From assembly GCF_014197145.1 (NCBI RefSeq), contig NZ_JACIEZ010000001.1, positions 682,001-746,000 on the forward strand: a stretch of DNA of 64,000 nucleotides. The letters run 5' to 3'. This document shows positions 1-8,598 of this stretch, piece after piece. The stretch comes from Gellertiella hungarica. Lineage in GTDB: Bacteria > Pseudomonadota > Alphaproteobacteria > Rhizobiales > Rhizobiaceae. The position numbers and the translations under genes were made by a program. Each line of letters starts with the position of its first letter. Positions within the stretch are counted from its first letter, which is position 1. The notes below the pieces were generated by a model. The model worked only from the letters and a program-made list of their open reading frames with translations, did not search any database and was not told the origin of the DNA.

Positions 1-263
1 CGATGGGTCCCTGGGACCTCGGCCCCGGCCTCTTCAAGCTGGTTGCCGTGCTGTCGATCATCTCGATGATCGTGATCTTCTTCATCGGCGTGCAGCCGCC
101 GAACGACTGGGCACTGTGGATCACCGTCGGCTTCCTCGTCCTCACGGCCATCGTCTGGCTGGGCTTCGAGAACAAGCGCTTCAAGGGTCCGCCGATCGGC
201 GAGGAAGTGGCTCGTCGCCAGGCAGAGATTGCCGCCGCCGAGCGCGCCGTCGGCGAAGCCTGA
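1..263 (+). CDS. C-terminal end of an amino acid/amine permease (partial)
   Basis: The open frame enters from the left edge, so only the last ~87 residues are visible. They contain two hydrophobic segments (roughly residues 10-32 and 35-53 of the visible part) followed by a charged cytoplasmic tail rich in Glu, Ala and Arg. This pattern is typical of the end of APC-superfamily permeases. The downstream ligase and dehydrogenase genes on the same strand suggest it imports the amine or amino alcohol that they process. The family assignment is an inference from topology and context because the diagnostic N-terminal region lies outside the window. Confidence 0.55.
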   Translation, partial: MGPWDLGPGLFKLVAVLSIISMIVIFFIGVQPPNDWALWITVGFLVLTAIVWLGFENKRFKGPPIGEEVARRQAEIAAAERAVGEA

Positions 264-283
264 GCAACGCCACGCATGAAACC

Positions 284-311
284 GGAAGTCGCGCTGCGGC
301 GCGGCTTCCAG
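284..311 (+). terminator. Intercistronic hairpin after the permease
   Basis: Arms at 284-294 and 299-309 pair over 11 bp with one G-T wobble and a TGCG loop. No clear T-tract follows, so it may be a processing or attenuating hairpin rather than a true terminator between the permease and the glutamine-synthetase-like gene. Confidence 0.35.
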
Positions 312-411
312 ACTTGAACAACTGGGAGCAGGCGGGAGAAAAGACCGCCGGCATGGTCCTCCATATGCCCGGCTTTGGGGCAGGGACCCATGAAGAGGGC
401 GAAAACACACC

Positions 412-1776
412 ATGAGCACTTACACGTTTGACAATCTGAAGAAGGATGTCGCCGAAGGCCGCATCGATACGGTTCTCGCCTGCCTGGTGGACATGCAGGG
501 CCGCCTCATGGGCAAGCGTTTCCAGGCGGAATATTTCGTCGAGAGCGCCTGGGAAGAGACCCACAGCTGCAACTACCTGCTGGCAACCGACATGGAGATG
601 GAAACGGTTTCGGGCTACAAGTCGACGAGCTGGGAGAAGGGCTACGGCGACTATACGATGAAGCCCGATCTCTCCACCCTTCGCCGCATTCCGTGGCTCG
701 AAGGCACGGCGCTGGTTCTCTGCGACGTCCTCGATCACCACACCCACCAGGAAGTGCCGCATTCGCCGCGCGCCATCCTGAAGAAGCAGGTCAAGCGCCT
801 CGAAGCCATGGGCATGAAGGCCTTCATGGCCTCCGAACTCGAATTCTTCCTCTTCGACCAGACCTACGAGGATGCGCGTCTGTCCGGATACCGGGACCTG
901 CATCTCGCCTCCGGTTACAACGAGGACTACCACATCTTCCAGACCACCAAGGAAGAGGATGTGATGCGGGCGATCCGCAAGGGTCTGCAGGGCGCCGGCA
1001 TTCCGGTGGAAAACTCCAAGGGCGAGGCATCCGCCGGCCAGGAGGAAATCAACGTCCGCTACGCCGAGGCGCTCGACATGGCCGACCGCCATTCGATCAT
1101 CAAGAACGGCTGCAAGGAAATCGCCTGGTCGCGCGGCAAGGCCATCACCTTCCTTGCCAAGTGGAACTACAATGCAGCCGGTTCCTCCTCCCATATCCAT
1201 CAGTCGCTGTGGAGCCTCGACGGTACCCCGCTGTTCTTCGACAAGAATGCCAAGTACGGCATGTCGGAGCTGATGAAGAACTACGTGGCCGGGCTGCTGA
1301 CCCATGCGAGCGAGATCACCTATTTCCTCGCGCCCTACATCAATTCCTACAAGCGTTTCATGGCCGGCACCTTCGCGCCGACCAAGGCGGTCTGGTCCAA
1401 GGACAACCGCACGGCCGGCTACCGCCTGTGCGGCGAGGGCACGAAGGGCATCCGCATCGAGTGCCGCGTCGGCGGTTCGGATCTCAACCCCTATCTCGCC
1501 ATGGCGGCACTGCTGGCAGCCGGCATTGACGGCATCGAGAAGAAGATGGAGCTCGAGCCGCAGTTCGAGGGCGACGCCTATGGCGGCAAGGGTATCCGCG
1601 AAATCCCGCGCACGCTGCGCCACGCCACGGAAGAGCTGAAGGGCTCGGCCATGCTGCGCGCGGCTTTCGGCGACGAGGTGATCGACCACTATGTCCGCGC
1701 CGCCGAATGGGAGCAGGAAGAATATGACCGCCGCATTACCGACTGGGAGGTGGCGCGCGGCTTCGAGCGGGCGTAA
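412..1776 (+). CDS. Glutamine synthetase family protein (probable gamma-glutamyl-amine ligase)
   Basis: This 454-residue protein belongs to the GS/PuuA superfamily, which joins glutamate to ammonia or an amine using ATP. The ATP/metal motif with paired histidines is visible (NAAGSSSHIHQS; His261 and His263), as are NRTAGYR and the GGSDLNPYL element near residue 360. It starts with ATG after GAGGG about 12 nt upstream. The neighbours (permease, aldehyde dehydrogenase, iron alcohol dehydrogenase) and its lack of the usual GlnA context argue against assimilatory GS and for ligation of an amine as in putrescine, isopropylamine or ethanolamine gamma-glutamylation pathways. The exact substrate cannot be read from the sequence. 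Confidence 0.85.
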   Translation: MSTYTFDNLKKDVAEGRIDTVLACLVDMQGRLMGKRFQAEYFVESAWEETHSCNYLLATDMEMETVSGYKSTSWEKGYGDYTMKPDLSTLRRIPWLEGTALVLCDVLDHHTHQEVPHSPRAILKKQVKRLEAMGMKAFMASELEFFLFDQTYEDARLSGYRDLHLASGYNEDYHIFQTTKEEDVMRAIRKGLQGAGIPVENSKGEASAGQEEINVRYAEALDMADRHSIIKNGCKEIAWSRGKAITFLAKWNYNAAGSSSHIHQSLWSLDGTPLFFDKNAKYGMSELMKNYVAGLLTHASEITYFLAPYINSYKRFMAGTFAPTKAVWSKDNRTAGYRLCGEGTKGIRIECRVGGSDLNPYLAMAALLAAGIDGIEKKMELEPQFEGDAYGGKGIREIPRTLRHATEELKGSAMLRAAFGDEVIDHYVRAAEWEQEEYDRRITDWEVARGFERA

Positions 1777-1975
1777 TGTCCGCTTGCCTTCGGTGCAGGC
1801 CGGGGGATGAGCTTGAGAGACGGGCAGGGGCATGGGCCGTTGCCCGTTCGGCCGTCAGGGAGCCCGCGACATCATGCTGCGGGCCGGAATGGGCGGATCG
1901 GGGCTGGCGCCGCTTGAATGCACGCCGCCCTTGACCCATCAGGACGGCGGAAGGATTTCGATTGGAGCACGTGAG

Positions 1976-3358
1976 ATGACCATGATTCAATGTATCTCCC
2001 CGGTAAACGGGGAAGTCTATGCCGAGCGCGAGGCCATGAGCTTCGAGGCCGCCAAGGCAGAAGTGGCCCGCGCCCGGAAGGCGCAGAAGGCCTGGGCCCG
2101 CCGCCCGCTCGAGGAGCGCGTCCAGCTGGTTCTGAAGGGCGTGGCCCGGCTGAACGAGATGGCCGACGAGGTCGTGCCGGAAATCGCTTGGCAGATGGGC
2201 CGTCCTGTCCGCTACGGCGGCGAGTTCCGCGGCTTCAACGAGCGTTCCAACTATGTCGCCTCGATCGCGGCCGACAGCCTGAAGCCGCTGGTCATCGAGG
2301 ACAGCGCCAGCTTCGAGCGCCGCATCGAGCGCGAGCCGCACGGCGTCGTCTTCGTCATCGCGCCGTGGAACTATCCCTACATGACCGCGATCAACACCAT
2401 CGCGCCTGCGCTGATGGCCGGCAACACCGTTGTCATCAAGCATGCCGCGCAGACCCTGCTGGTCGGCGAGCGCATGGTGCGCGCCTTCGTGGAAGCGGGC
2501 GTGCCGGACGACGTCTTCATCAACGTCTTCCTCACCCATGACGTGACCTCCGCGCTGATTGCCGACGGCAACTTCAACTTCATCAACTTCACCGGCTCGG
2601 TGGAGGGCGGTCGCGCCATCGAGCGGGCGGCTGCGGGCACCTTCGCCGGCGTCGGTCTCGAACTCGGCGGCAAGGACCCGGGCTACGTGATGGAAGACGC
2701 CGATCTGGAAGCCGCCGTCGACACGCTGATGGACGGCGCCTTCTACAATTCCGGACAGTGCTGCTGCGGCATCGAGCGCGTCTACGTGAACGAGAACCTG
2801 TACGACGCCTTCGTCGAAAAGGCCGTCGCCTTCGTCTCGGCCTACAAGCTCGGCAACCCGCTGGAGCAGGACACCACGCTTGGCCCGATGGCGAACAAGC
2901 GTTTTGCCGCGACCGTTCGCGCCCAGACGGCGGAAGCGATCGCAGCCGGTGCAAAGCCGCTCGTGGATCCCAAGCTCTTCCCGCAGGACGATGGCGGCGC
3001 CTATCTTGCGCCGCAGGTGCTGGTCAATGTCGATCACTCCATGCGCGTGATGCGCGAGGAGAGCTTCGGTCCCGTCGTCGGCATCATGAAGGTGAAGAAC
3101 GACGAGGAAGCGCTCGCCCTGATGAACGACAGCCCCTACGGCCTCACCGCCTCGCTCTGGACCAGGGACCCGGCGCGCGCCGCCCGTCTTGGCCGCGAGA
3201 TCGAAACCGGCACCGTCTTCATGAACCGCGCCGACTATCTCGATCCGGCGCTTTGCTGGACGGGCTGCAAGGAAACCGGCAAGGGCGGCTCGCTCTCGGT
3301 CATCGGCTTCCAGAACCTGACCCGTCCGAAATCCTACCACCTCAAGAAGGCACTCTAA
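1976..3358 (+). CDS. NAD(P)-dependent aldehyde dehydrogenase
   Basis: 460-residue ALDH-superfamily enzyme oxidising an aldehyde to an acid. Glu229 in LELGGKDP and the catalytic cysteine region SGQCCCG (Cys262-264, the nucleophile probably Cys263) are present, with a normal Rossmann-fold region before them. I chose ATG at 1976 because GGAG lies 9 nt upstream; the open frame extends back to 1832, but that extension is low-complexity and does not look like ALDH. The stop codon abuts the ATG of the next gene, so the two are translationally coupled. In context it would oxidise the gamma-glutamyl aldehyde made by the adjoining alcohol dehydrogenase. Confidence 0.9.
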   Translation: MTMIQCISPVNGEVYAEREAMSFEAAKAEVARARKAQKAWARRPLEERVQLVLKGVARLNEMADEVVPEIAWQMGRPVRYGGEFRGFNERSNYVASIAADSLKPLVIEDSASFERRIEREPHGVVFVIAPWNYPYMTAINTIAPALMAGNTVVIKHAAQTLLVGERMVRAFVEAGVPDDVFINVFLTHDVTSALIADGNFNFINFTGSVEGGRAIERAAAGTFAGVGLELGGKDPGYVMEDADLEAAVDTLMDGAFYNSGQCCCGIERVYVNENLYDAFVEKAVAFVSAYKLGNPLEQDTTLGPMANKRFAATVRAQTAEAIAAGAKPLVDPKLFPQDDGGAYLAPQVLVNVDHSMRVMREESFGPVVGIMKVKNDEEALALMNDSPYGLTASLWTRDPARAARLGREIETGTVFMNRADYLDPALCWTGCKETGKGGSLSVIGFQNLTRPKSYHLKKAL

Positions 3359-4504
3359 ATGACCATCACCGCCAACTGGAGCTATCCGACCGCCGTCAAG
3401 ATGGGCGCGGGCCGGATCAAGGAACTGGCAGACGCCTGCAAGAGCCTCGGCATGAAGAAGCCGCTGCTGATCACGGATCGCGGCCTCGCTTCCATGGCGA
3501 TCACGCAGAACGCGCTCGACATTCTCGATGCAGCCGGCCTCGGCCGCGCGCTCTTCGCCGATGTCGATCCCAACCCGAACGAGATCAACCTGGAAGCCGG
3601 CATCAAGGCCTATCGCGACGGCGGCCATGACGGCGTCGTTGCCTTCGGCGGCGGCTCGGGCCTCGATCTCGGCAAGTGCGTCGCCTTCATGGTCGGGCAG
3701 AACCGCCCGGTCTGGGATTTCGAGGATATCGGCGACTGGTGGACTCGCGCCTCGGTCGAGGGCATCGCGCCCATCGTTGCCGTGCCGACGACGGCCGGCA
3801 CCGGCTCCGAAGTGGGCCGCGCGTCGGTCATCACCAACTCGAAGACCCATGTGAAGAAGATCATCTTCCATCCGAAGTTCCTGCCCGGCGTCGTCATCTG
3901 CGATCCCGAGCTGACCGTCGGCATGCCGAAGATCATCACCGCCGGCACGGGTATGGATGCCTTTGCGCACTGCCTCGAGGCCTATTCCTCGCCCTTCTAT
4001 CACCCGATGTCCCAGGGCATCGCGCTGGAAGGCATGCGCCTCGTCAAGGAATATCTGCCGCGCGCCTACAGGGACGGTTCGGATATCGAGGCACGTACCA
4101 ACATGATGTCGGCTGCCGCCATGGGTGCCGTTGCCTTCCAGAAGGGCCTCGGCGCCATCCATGCGCTCTCGCATCCGATCGGCGCGGTCTACAACACCCA
4201 TCACGGCATGACGAACGCCGTTGTGATGCCGCCGGTGCTGAAGTTCAACCGCTCGGTCATCGAGGAGCGGATCGCCCGTGCGGCCGCCTATCTCGGCATC
4301 TCCGGCGGCTTCGACGGCTTCTACGATTACGTGCTGTCGCTGCGCGCCGAGCTTGGCGTTCCGGAAAACCTCACCGCATTCGGTGTCGCGAATGACCGGA
4401 TCGACGAACTTGCCGCCATGGCGATCGAAGACCCGAGCGCAGGCGGCAACCCCGTTGCCATGACGCTCGAAAACACCAAGCAGCTCTTCCGCGACTGCTT
4501 CTGA
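3359..4504 (+). CDS. Iron-containing (group III) alcohol dehydrogenase
   Basis: 381-residue protein of the Fe-ADH family. Visible family marks are GGGSGLDLGK near residues 98-107, the PTTAGTGSEV stretch near 141, and the metal-binding histidine region around SHPIGAVYNTHHG near residues 269-284. It starts directly after the ALDH stop with no gap. With ALDH and the GS-like ligase it would form a route: ligation of an amino alcohol to glutamate, oxidation to the aldehyde, then to the acid. A gamma-glutamyl hydrolase needed to release the product is not in the window and may lie upstream. A perfect terminator follows. Confidence 0.9.
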   Translation: MTITANWSYPTAVKMGAGRIKELADACKSLGMKKPLLITDRGLASMAITQNALDILDAAGLGRALFADVDPNPNEINLEAGIKAYRDGGHDGVVAFGGGSGLDLGKCVAFMVGQNRPVWDFEDIGDWWTRASVEGIAPIVAVPTTAGTGSEVGRASVITNSKTHVKKIIFHPKFLPGVVICDPELTVGMPKIITAGTGMDAFAHCLEAYSSPFYHPMSQGIALEGMRLVKEYLPRAYRDGSDIEARTNMMSAAAMGAVAFQKGLGAIHALSHPIGAVYNTHHGMTNAVVMPPVLKFNRSVIEERIARAAAYLGISGGFDGFYDYVLSLRAELGVPENLTAFGVANDRIDELAAMAIEDPSAGGNPVAMTLENTKQLFRDCF

Positions 4505-4537
4505 GCGCAACCCCCGCGCTTGGATCTGACACTCGCG

Positions 4538-4567
4538 AGCCCGGCAGTCCCTGCCGGGCTTTTTTTC
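4538..4567 (+). terminator. Rho-independent terminator of the GS-ALDH-ADH unit
   Basis: Perfect 10-bp stem (4538-4547 with 4551-4560), TCC loop, and six T at 4561-4566. Confidence 0.9.
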
Positions 4568-4743
4568 GTCATCGTCCGCCCCATGGCCCGACTCGCTACT
4601 GTTAAAAATAGCTTATAAAGTACGACCTTTAGCTTAGGACTTCATTAACCATAATTCGTAAGACTGTGTTTACCAGCACCAAGTGGGCGGGTGCAGCAGG
4701 GGCGATGACCCGGCTCCGGTACGAAATCAGGGGTTAGACTTTC

Positions 4744-5463
4744 ATGGCAATCATTTCATTGGCCAATGCCAAGGGCGGGGCAGGCAAGACGACGGCGGCG
4801 CTCATTCTGGCAACCGAGCTGGCCCGGCAGGGCAATCGCGTCGTCATTCTGGATGCAGATCCGCAGCGCTGGATCACGAACTGGTCCGAGCTGACGGGCG
4901 CTTTGCCCAACATCACGGTCATTTCCGAGGTCACGACGGCGTCGCTGCCGTATCACATTCTCGATCTCAAGGCGAAGACGGACTATTTCGTCATCGATCT
5001 CGCCGGCGCCCGGGACGCGCTGGTGACGACGGCGCTCGGTCTGTCCGACCATGTCCTCATTCCGGTGCAGGGATGTGCAATGGATGCGCGGGGGGCTGCG
5101 CAGATCCTCGACCTCATCCGCATGCTGGAAGAGAAGGCGGGCATTTCCATTCCCCATTCCGTGGTGCTGACGCGCGTCAGCGCCATGGTTACCACCCGGG
5201 GACTGCAGACCATCAAGGGCCTTCTGGCCACCCGTGGCGTCAACGTGCTGAACACGATGATCGCCGAACGGACCGCCTATCGCGACATCTTCGATTGCGG
5301 TGGCAATCTCTACGGCATGGATCCCCAGCGGATCAGCAATCTGGATCGTGCCCAGGAGAATGCCCAGGCGCTTGCCGCGGAGGTGAGAAGCCTGCTTCCG
5401 GCACGGTCCGTGGCTGCGCCGAAGACGAGATCGTTCTTCCGCATCGGCCGGCAGGCGGCGTAA
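4744..5463 (+). CDS. ParA/MinD-family ATPase (orphan)
   Basis: 239-residue P-loop ATPase with a deviant Walker A motif KGGAGKTT at residues 10-17, the ILDADPQR switch near residue 38, and a Walker B-like segment FVIDLAGA near residue 82. This is the architecture of short ParA/VirC1-type partition ATPases. There is no parB, repB or parS-like array beside it, and it is preceded by a 180-bp AT-rich leader. It may position some other cargo (chemoreceptor cluster, plasmid remnant, protein complex), but the sequence does not say which. The last ~25 residues are basic and could touch DNA or membrane. Confidence 0.85.
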   Translation: MAIISLANAKGGAGKTTAALILATELARQGNRVVILDADPQRWITNWSELTGALPNITVISEVTTASLPYHILDLKAKTDYFVIDLAGARDALVTTALGLSDHVLIPVQGCAMDARGAAQILDLIRMLEEKAGISIPHSVVLTRVSAMVTTRGLQTIKGLLATRGVNVLNTMIAERTAYRDIFDCGGNLYGMDPQRISNLDRAQENAQALAAEVRSLLPARSVAAPKTRSFFRIGRQAA

Positions 5464-5489
5464 GGCGTCCCTCTCGACAAGGGTACGGG

Positions 5490-5524
5490 ACGGGCCGGAA
5501 GCGGGGGCTTTCCGGCCCGTTGCC
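5490..5524 (+). terminator. Possible terminator after the ParA gene
   Basis: 10-bp perfect stem (5490-5499 with 5511-5520) and an 11-nt loop; only TT follows, so termination strength is uncertain. Confidence 0.45.
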
Positions 5525-5641
5525 GTGATTTGACTGGATCTGCACAAAGTTACTTAACATGTGAAGAGATTGATCTCGGTCAAGGCGCCGCACCCGAACG
5601 CGCGTTAGCTTCCCCTCCATCATCAAGGAGGAGGAGCCCTC

Positions 5642-6493
5642 ATGAGCAACCTGAAACTGGCAGCCAAGATCACGCATGTACCGTCCATGTTCATTTCCGA
5701 ACAGCCGGGCCCGAATTTCGGTTGCCGGTCGGCGGCGATCGAGGGTCTGAAGGAGATCGGGCGCCGGTGCGACGCGCTCGGTGTCGATACCATCGTCGTC
5801 TTCGACACCCACTGGCTGGTGAACACGGCCTATCACATCAATTCCCGCGCCCGGTACAAGGGCATTTACACCAGCAACGAGTTTCCCCACTTCATCCAGA
5901 ACCTGGAATACGACTACCGGGGCGCACCCGAGCTTGGCGACGACATCGCACGCCGGGCGGCGGAAAAGGGTGTGCGGATGCTCTCCCACCACGTCGATAC
6001 GCTCGAGGTGGAGTATGGCACGCTCGTGCCGATGCGCTACATCAATGCCGATGGCCGGTTCAGGGTTCTTTCGATTGCCGCCTGGTGCCCCTGGCACGAG
6101 ATGGAAGACAGCGCGAAGATCGGCGCTTCCGTTCGGGAGGCCATCGAGGCCGGAAACGCCAATGTCGCGATACTCGCCTCCGGTTCGCTGTCGCATCGCA
6201 TTCATGACAACAACGAAGCGGTTGCCGGCATCCACACCATCTCCGACGAGTTCTACAAGCAGGTGGATCTGCGCGTCCTCGACCTCTGGAAGCACGGCCA
6301 GAACAAGGAGTTCGTCTCCATGCTGCCGCTCTATTCGAAGGTCTGCCACGGAGAGGGTTTCATGCACAACACCGCGATGCTCTTCGGTGCGCTGGGCTGG
6401 GACGGCTATGCCGGCAAGGCGGAAATCCTGACCGATTACTTCACGTCGTCGGGAACGGGACAGGTGAATGCCGTCTTCCCGCTGGCGGCCTGA
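5642..6493 (+). CDS. hpaD: 3,4-dihydroxyphenylacetate (homoprotocatechuate) 2,3-dioxygenase, class III extradiol type
   Basis: 283 residues, the normal HpaD/HpcB length, with near-continuous resemblance to the enterobacterial enzyme as I remember it: AAKITHVPSMF at the start, FDTHWLVN (around residue 59), LEYDYRGAPELG, EYGTLVPMRY, LASGSLSHR and the ending SSGTGQVNAVFP. Class III extradiol enzymes bind Fe(II) through His and Glu residues and open the catechol ring next to the hydroxyls. AGGAGGAG lies just upstream of the ATG. No other homoprotocatechuate gene (hpaE, F, G, H, I) sits beside it, so the rest of the pathway must be elsewhere or it acts on a different catechol. Confidence 0.9.
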   Translation: MSNLKLAAKITHVPSMFISEQPGPNFGCRSAAIEGLKEIGRRCDALGVDTIVVFDTHWLVNTAYHINSRARYKGIYTSNEFPHFIQNLEYDYRGAPELGDDIARRAAEKGVRMLSHHVDTLEVEYGTLVPMRYINADGRFRVLSIAAWCPWHEMEDSAKIGASVREAIEAGNANVAILASGSLSHRIHDNNEAVAGIHTISDEFYKQVDLRVLDLWKHGQNKEFVSMLPLYSKVCHGEGFMHNTAMLFGALGWDGYAGKAEILTDYFTSSGTGQVNAVFPLAA

Positions 6494-6516
6494 GCGGACA
6501 CGCCCTCTCGAAAAAA

Positions 6517-6540
6517 ATGCCCGGAGTTCGCTCCGGGCAT
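6517..6540. terminator. Bidirectional terminator between hpaD and the L,D-transpeptidase
   Basis: Perfect 10-bp stem with a TTCG tetraloop. Seven A at 6511-6517 give a strong T-tract for the minus strand; the plus strand has a weaker TTCTTCATT. It separates two convergent genes. Confidence 0.85.
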
Positions 6541-6596
6541 TCTTCATTCAAGGCAATGTCAGGCGAGGCGACCCCCGCAACTGACCGGACCTGCGC

Positions 6597-7937
6597 TCAA
6601 TCCACGAATTCGACGGTCACGCCGGGCTTTACCATCTTGCCGAGCTCGGTTGCGTCCCAGTTGGTGAGGCGGATGCAGCCGTGGCTCTGCGTCTTGCCGA
6701 TCTTGGACGGTTCCGGCGTGCCGTGAATGCCATAGGTGGGCTTGGAAAGCGCGATCCAGACGGTGCCCACGGGGCCGTTCGGGCCCGGCGGAATGTTCAG
6801 GATCTTGTCGTTGTTGCCCTGCTGGAAGTTGATCTTCGGGTTGTAGGTGTAGCCCGGATTGAAGGCGATGCGCTGCACCTGCACCACGCCGGACGGCGAG
6901 GGCGTGTCGGAGGAGCCGATGGATGCAGGGTAAGCGGCGATCAGTTCGCCGCTCTCGCCATAGGCGAAGACCTGCTTGCGCGCCTTGTCTGCCAGAATGC
7001 GGGTTACCGTGCCGGTCTTCGGCGTGCCGGGATTGACCACCTTCACGATGGTTCCGGGGATGGTGAAATCGACGCCGGGATTGATTTCCTTCAGGTAATT
7101 CTCGTCCATGTGGAAACGTTCTGCGAGCATTTCCGTCACGGAGGTGTAGTTCAGCCCCGGCAGAAGGGCCTTCTGGGAGTAATCCTCGGGAATGGCCGCG
7201 ACATAGGGGCCCGCGGCATCGGCGGGCGTGATCGTGTAGGTCGTGAAGGGCAGGCCGCCGGACAGGCGAAGCCGCTCCAGGATGTCCTCCATGTTGTTCG
7301 GATCGAGCTTCTCGCCGTTCACCTGTTCCCAGGCGGCCAGAGCCTTCGCAACATTCGAGCCGTTCTTGCCGTCGATGACACCGGGGGAAGAGCCCCCGCG
7401 ATCAAGCAGGACCTGAAGGGCGGCAATCTCCGCCTTGTTCTTGCTGGTGATCGGCGCCGAGGCTTCCGGCGGAATGTCGAGCCCCGTGGAGTTGGGATCT
7501 ATGCGCGTCGTATCCAGCGGCAGGCTGCCCTCCTCGGTCGGACCGAGGTCCGGGAGGGGCTGCTCGTCCAGCGGCTGCCGCGTGACCGCATCCGGTATGG
7601 CACCGGTCGAAAAATCCGGGTCGTCGGGATAGGCCGAGGCCTGCTCGTTGACCGAGCCGTCGTCCACGCCCGGGAGGTCGCCATTGAAGTAGCGGTCAGC
7701 CGGGACCTCGATCGCGACGAGGTTTCCATAGCCATCGACCAGAACGCGCTGTCCGTTGCGGTTGTAACGCACCCGCACCTCGTCCGGCGCGGGGACGTAA
7801 TCCAGCAGCGTGCCGTCCGGCGCCATCAGCACCACGTCGCCGCGGGCATAGGCTTCCTGCGCCCGCGCCGGCGGGGCGGCGAGAAGGGCGGTGCTTCCGA
7901 TCAGGGCAACGAGCAAGCTGGTTCGAGCGCGACGCAT
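6597..7937 (-). CDS. Secreted L,D-transpeptidase (YkuD) with peptidoglycan-binding domain
   Basis: About 446 residues. A signal peptide (MRRARTS then a hydrophobic run ending APPARA) leads into a Rhizobiales-type N-terminal domain, a peptidoglycan-binding module around residues 170-215, a LysM-like stretch near residues 260-305, and a C-terminal YkuD domain with the catalytic IHGT...SHGCIRLTN motif. It would crosslink peptidoglycan or attach proteins in the periplasm. The frame can extend to a GTG at 7958, but ATG at 7937 gives a clean signal peptide and follows an AAGAAAGA ribosome site, so I prefer it. Confidence 0.88.
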   Translation of the reverse strand: MRRARTSLLVALIGSTALLAAPPARAQEAYARGDVVLMAPDGTLLDYVPAPDEVRVRYNRNGQRVLVDGYGNLVAIEVPADRYFNGDLPGVDDGSVNEQASAYPDDPDFSTGAIPDAVTRQPLDEQPLPDLGPTEEGSLPLDTTRIDPNSTGLDIPPEASAPITSKNKAEIAALQVLLDRGGSSPGVIDGKNGSNVAKALAAWEQVNGEKLDPNNMEDILERLRLSGGLPFTTYTITPADAAGPYVAAIPEDYSQKALLPGLNYTSVTEMLAERFHMDENYLKEINPGVDFTIPGTIVKVVNPGTPKTGTVTRILADKARKQVFAYGESGELIAAYPASIGSSDTPSPSGVVQVQRIAFNPGYTYNPKINFQQGNNDKILNIPPGPNGPVGTVWIALSKPTYGIHGTPEPSKIGKTQSHGCIRLTNWDATELGKMVKPGVTVEFVD

Positions 7938-8114
7938 CACTTGTCTTTCTTCATTCACGTTTTGTTAAGCTAAGACACAGCAATTTGGACGCTAATATGG
8001 TAATCGTGAAAACTTGGTGAACAAAGTTTTAATCCCCGGCCTGTAGGCTCCTACAGGTCATAAATAATCGAGGGCGCCGCCGGGTTCCAGGCGACGGCCG
8101 GAGAGCGTTCACAA

Positions 8115-8588
8115 ATGTCTGAAGCGGTGGGGGCTGCGCTCCCGTTCGACCTCGAGCAATTCCTGCCTTACCGCATGCAGCGGCTGACTGCGCTGCTCGC
8201 CGCAGATTTTTTTGCCAGCGCCGGTGACCGGGGCATGCTGGGATGGAACGAATGGTACGTGCTGACCGCCCTGCTTCGCGAGGAGGGGCTGACAGCAACG
8301 GACATCCACACGCGCTCCGGCCTCGGCAAGACCGCGATCAGCCGCGCCGTTTCCGCGCTGGAGGAGGCCGGCCTGATCAGCCGGGAGCGCGATCCCGCCG
8401 ACAGGCGGGTGGAGCGCCTCGCCATCAGCGCCAGCGGCCGGTTGGAACAGGCCGACCTCGCCCGTCGCGCAACCGCCTATGCAAACCGCCTGCTTTCCCT
8501 GTGCGGCGCAGACGACATCCGCCGCATGGTGGCCCTGCTTGCGGCGATCGAGGAAAGCCTTGTCGCCAGCCGCGCCATCGGCCTGTGA
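8115..8588 (+). CDS. MarR-family transcriptional regulator
   Basis: 157-residue winged-helix regulator. The recognition region TRSGLGKTAISRAVSALEEA (residues ~70-89) and the wing segment SRERDPADRRVERLAIS fit MarR proteins, as does the helical C-terminus used for dimerisation. It is followed 10 nt later by a mutarotase-like gene, so the two are co-transcribed and the regulator may answer to a ligand linked to that enzyme. HpaR, the regulator of hpaD pathways, is also a MarR protein; hpaD lies 1.6 kb away, but the intervening opposite-strand gene makes a functional link speculative. Confidence 0.88.
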   Translation: MSEAVGAALPFDLEQFLPYRMQRLTALLAADFFASAGDRGMLGWNEWYVLTALLREEGLTATDIHTRSGLGKTAISRAVSALEEAGLISRERDPADRRVERLAISASGRLEQADLARRATAYANRLLSLCGADDIRRMVALLAAIEESLVASRAIGL

Positions 8589-8598
8589 GGCAGGATCC

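Noticed and set aside
1736..4510. Minus-strand open frame of 924 codons opposite the GS-ALDH-ADH genes
   Set aside because: It is antisense to three clear enzyme genes, has Arg/His/Gly/Asp-biased shadow composition typical of high-GC DNA, and shows no recognisable domain.
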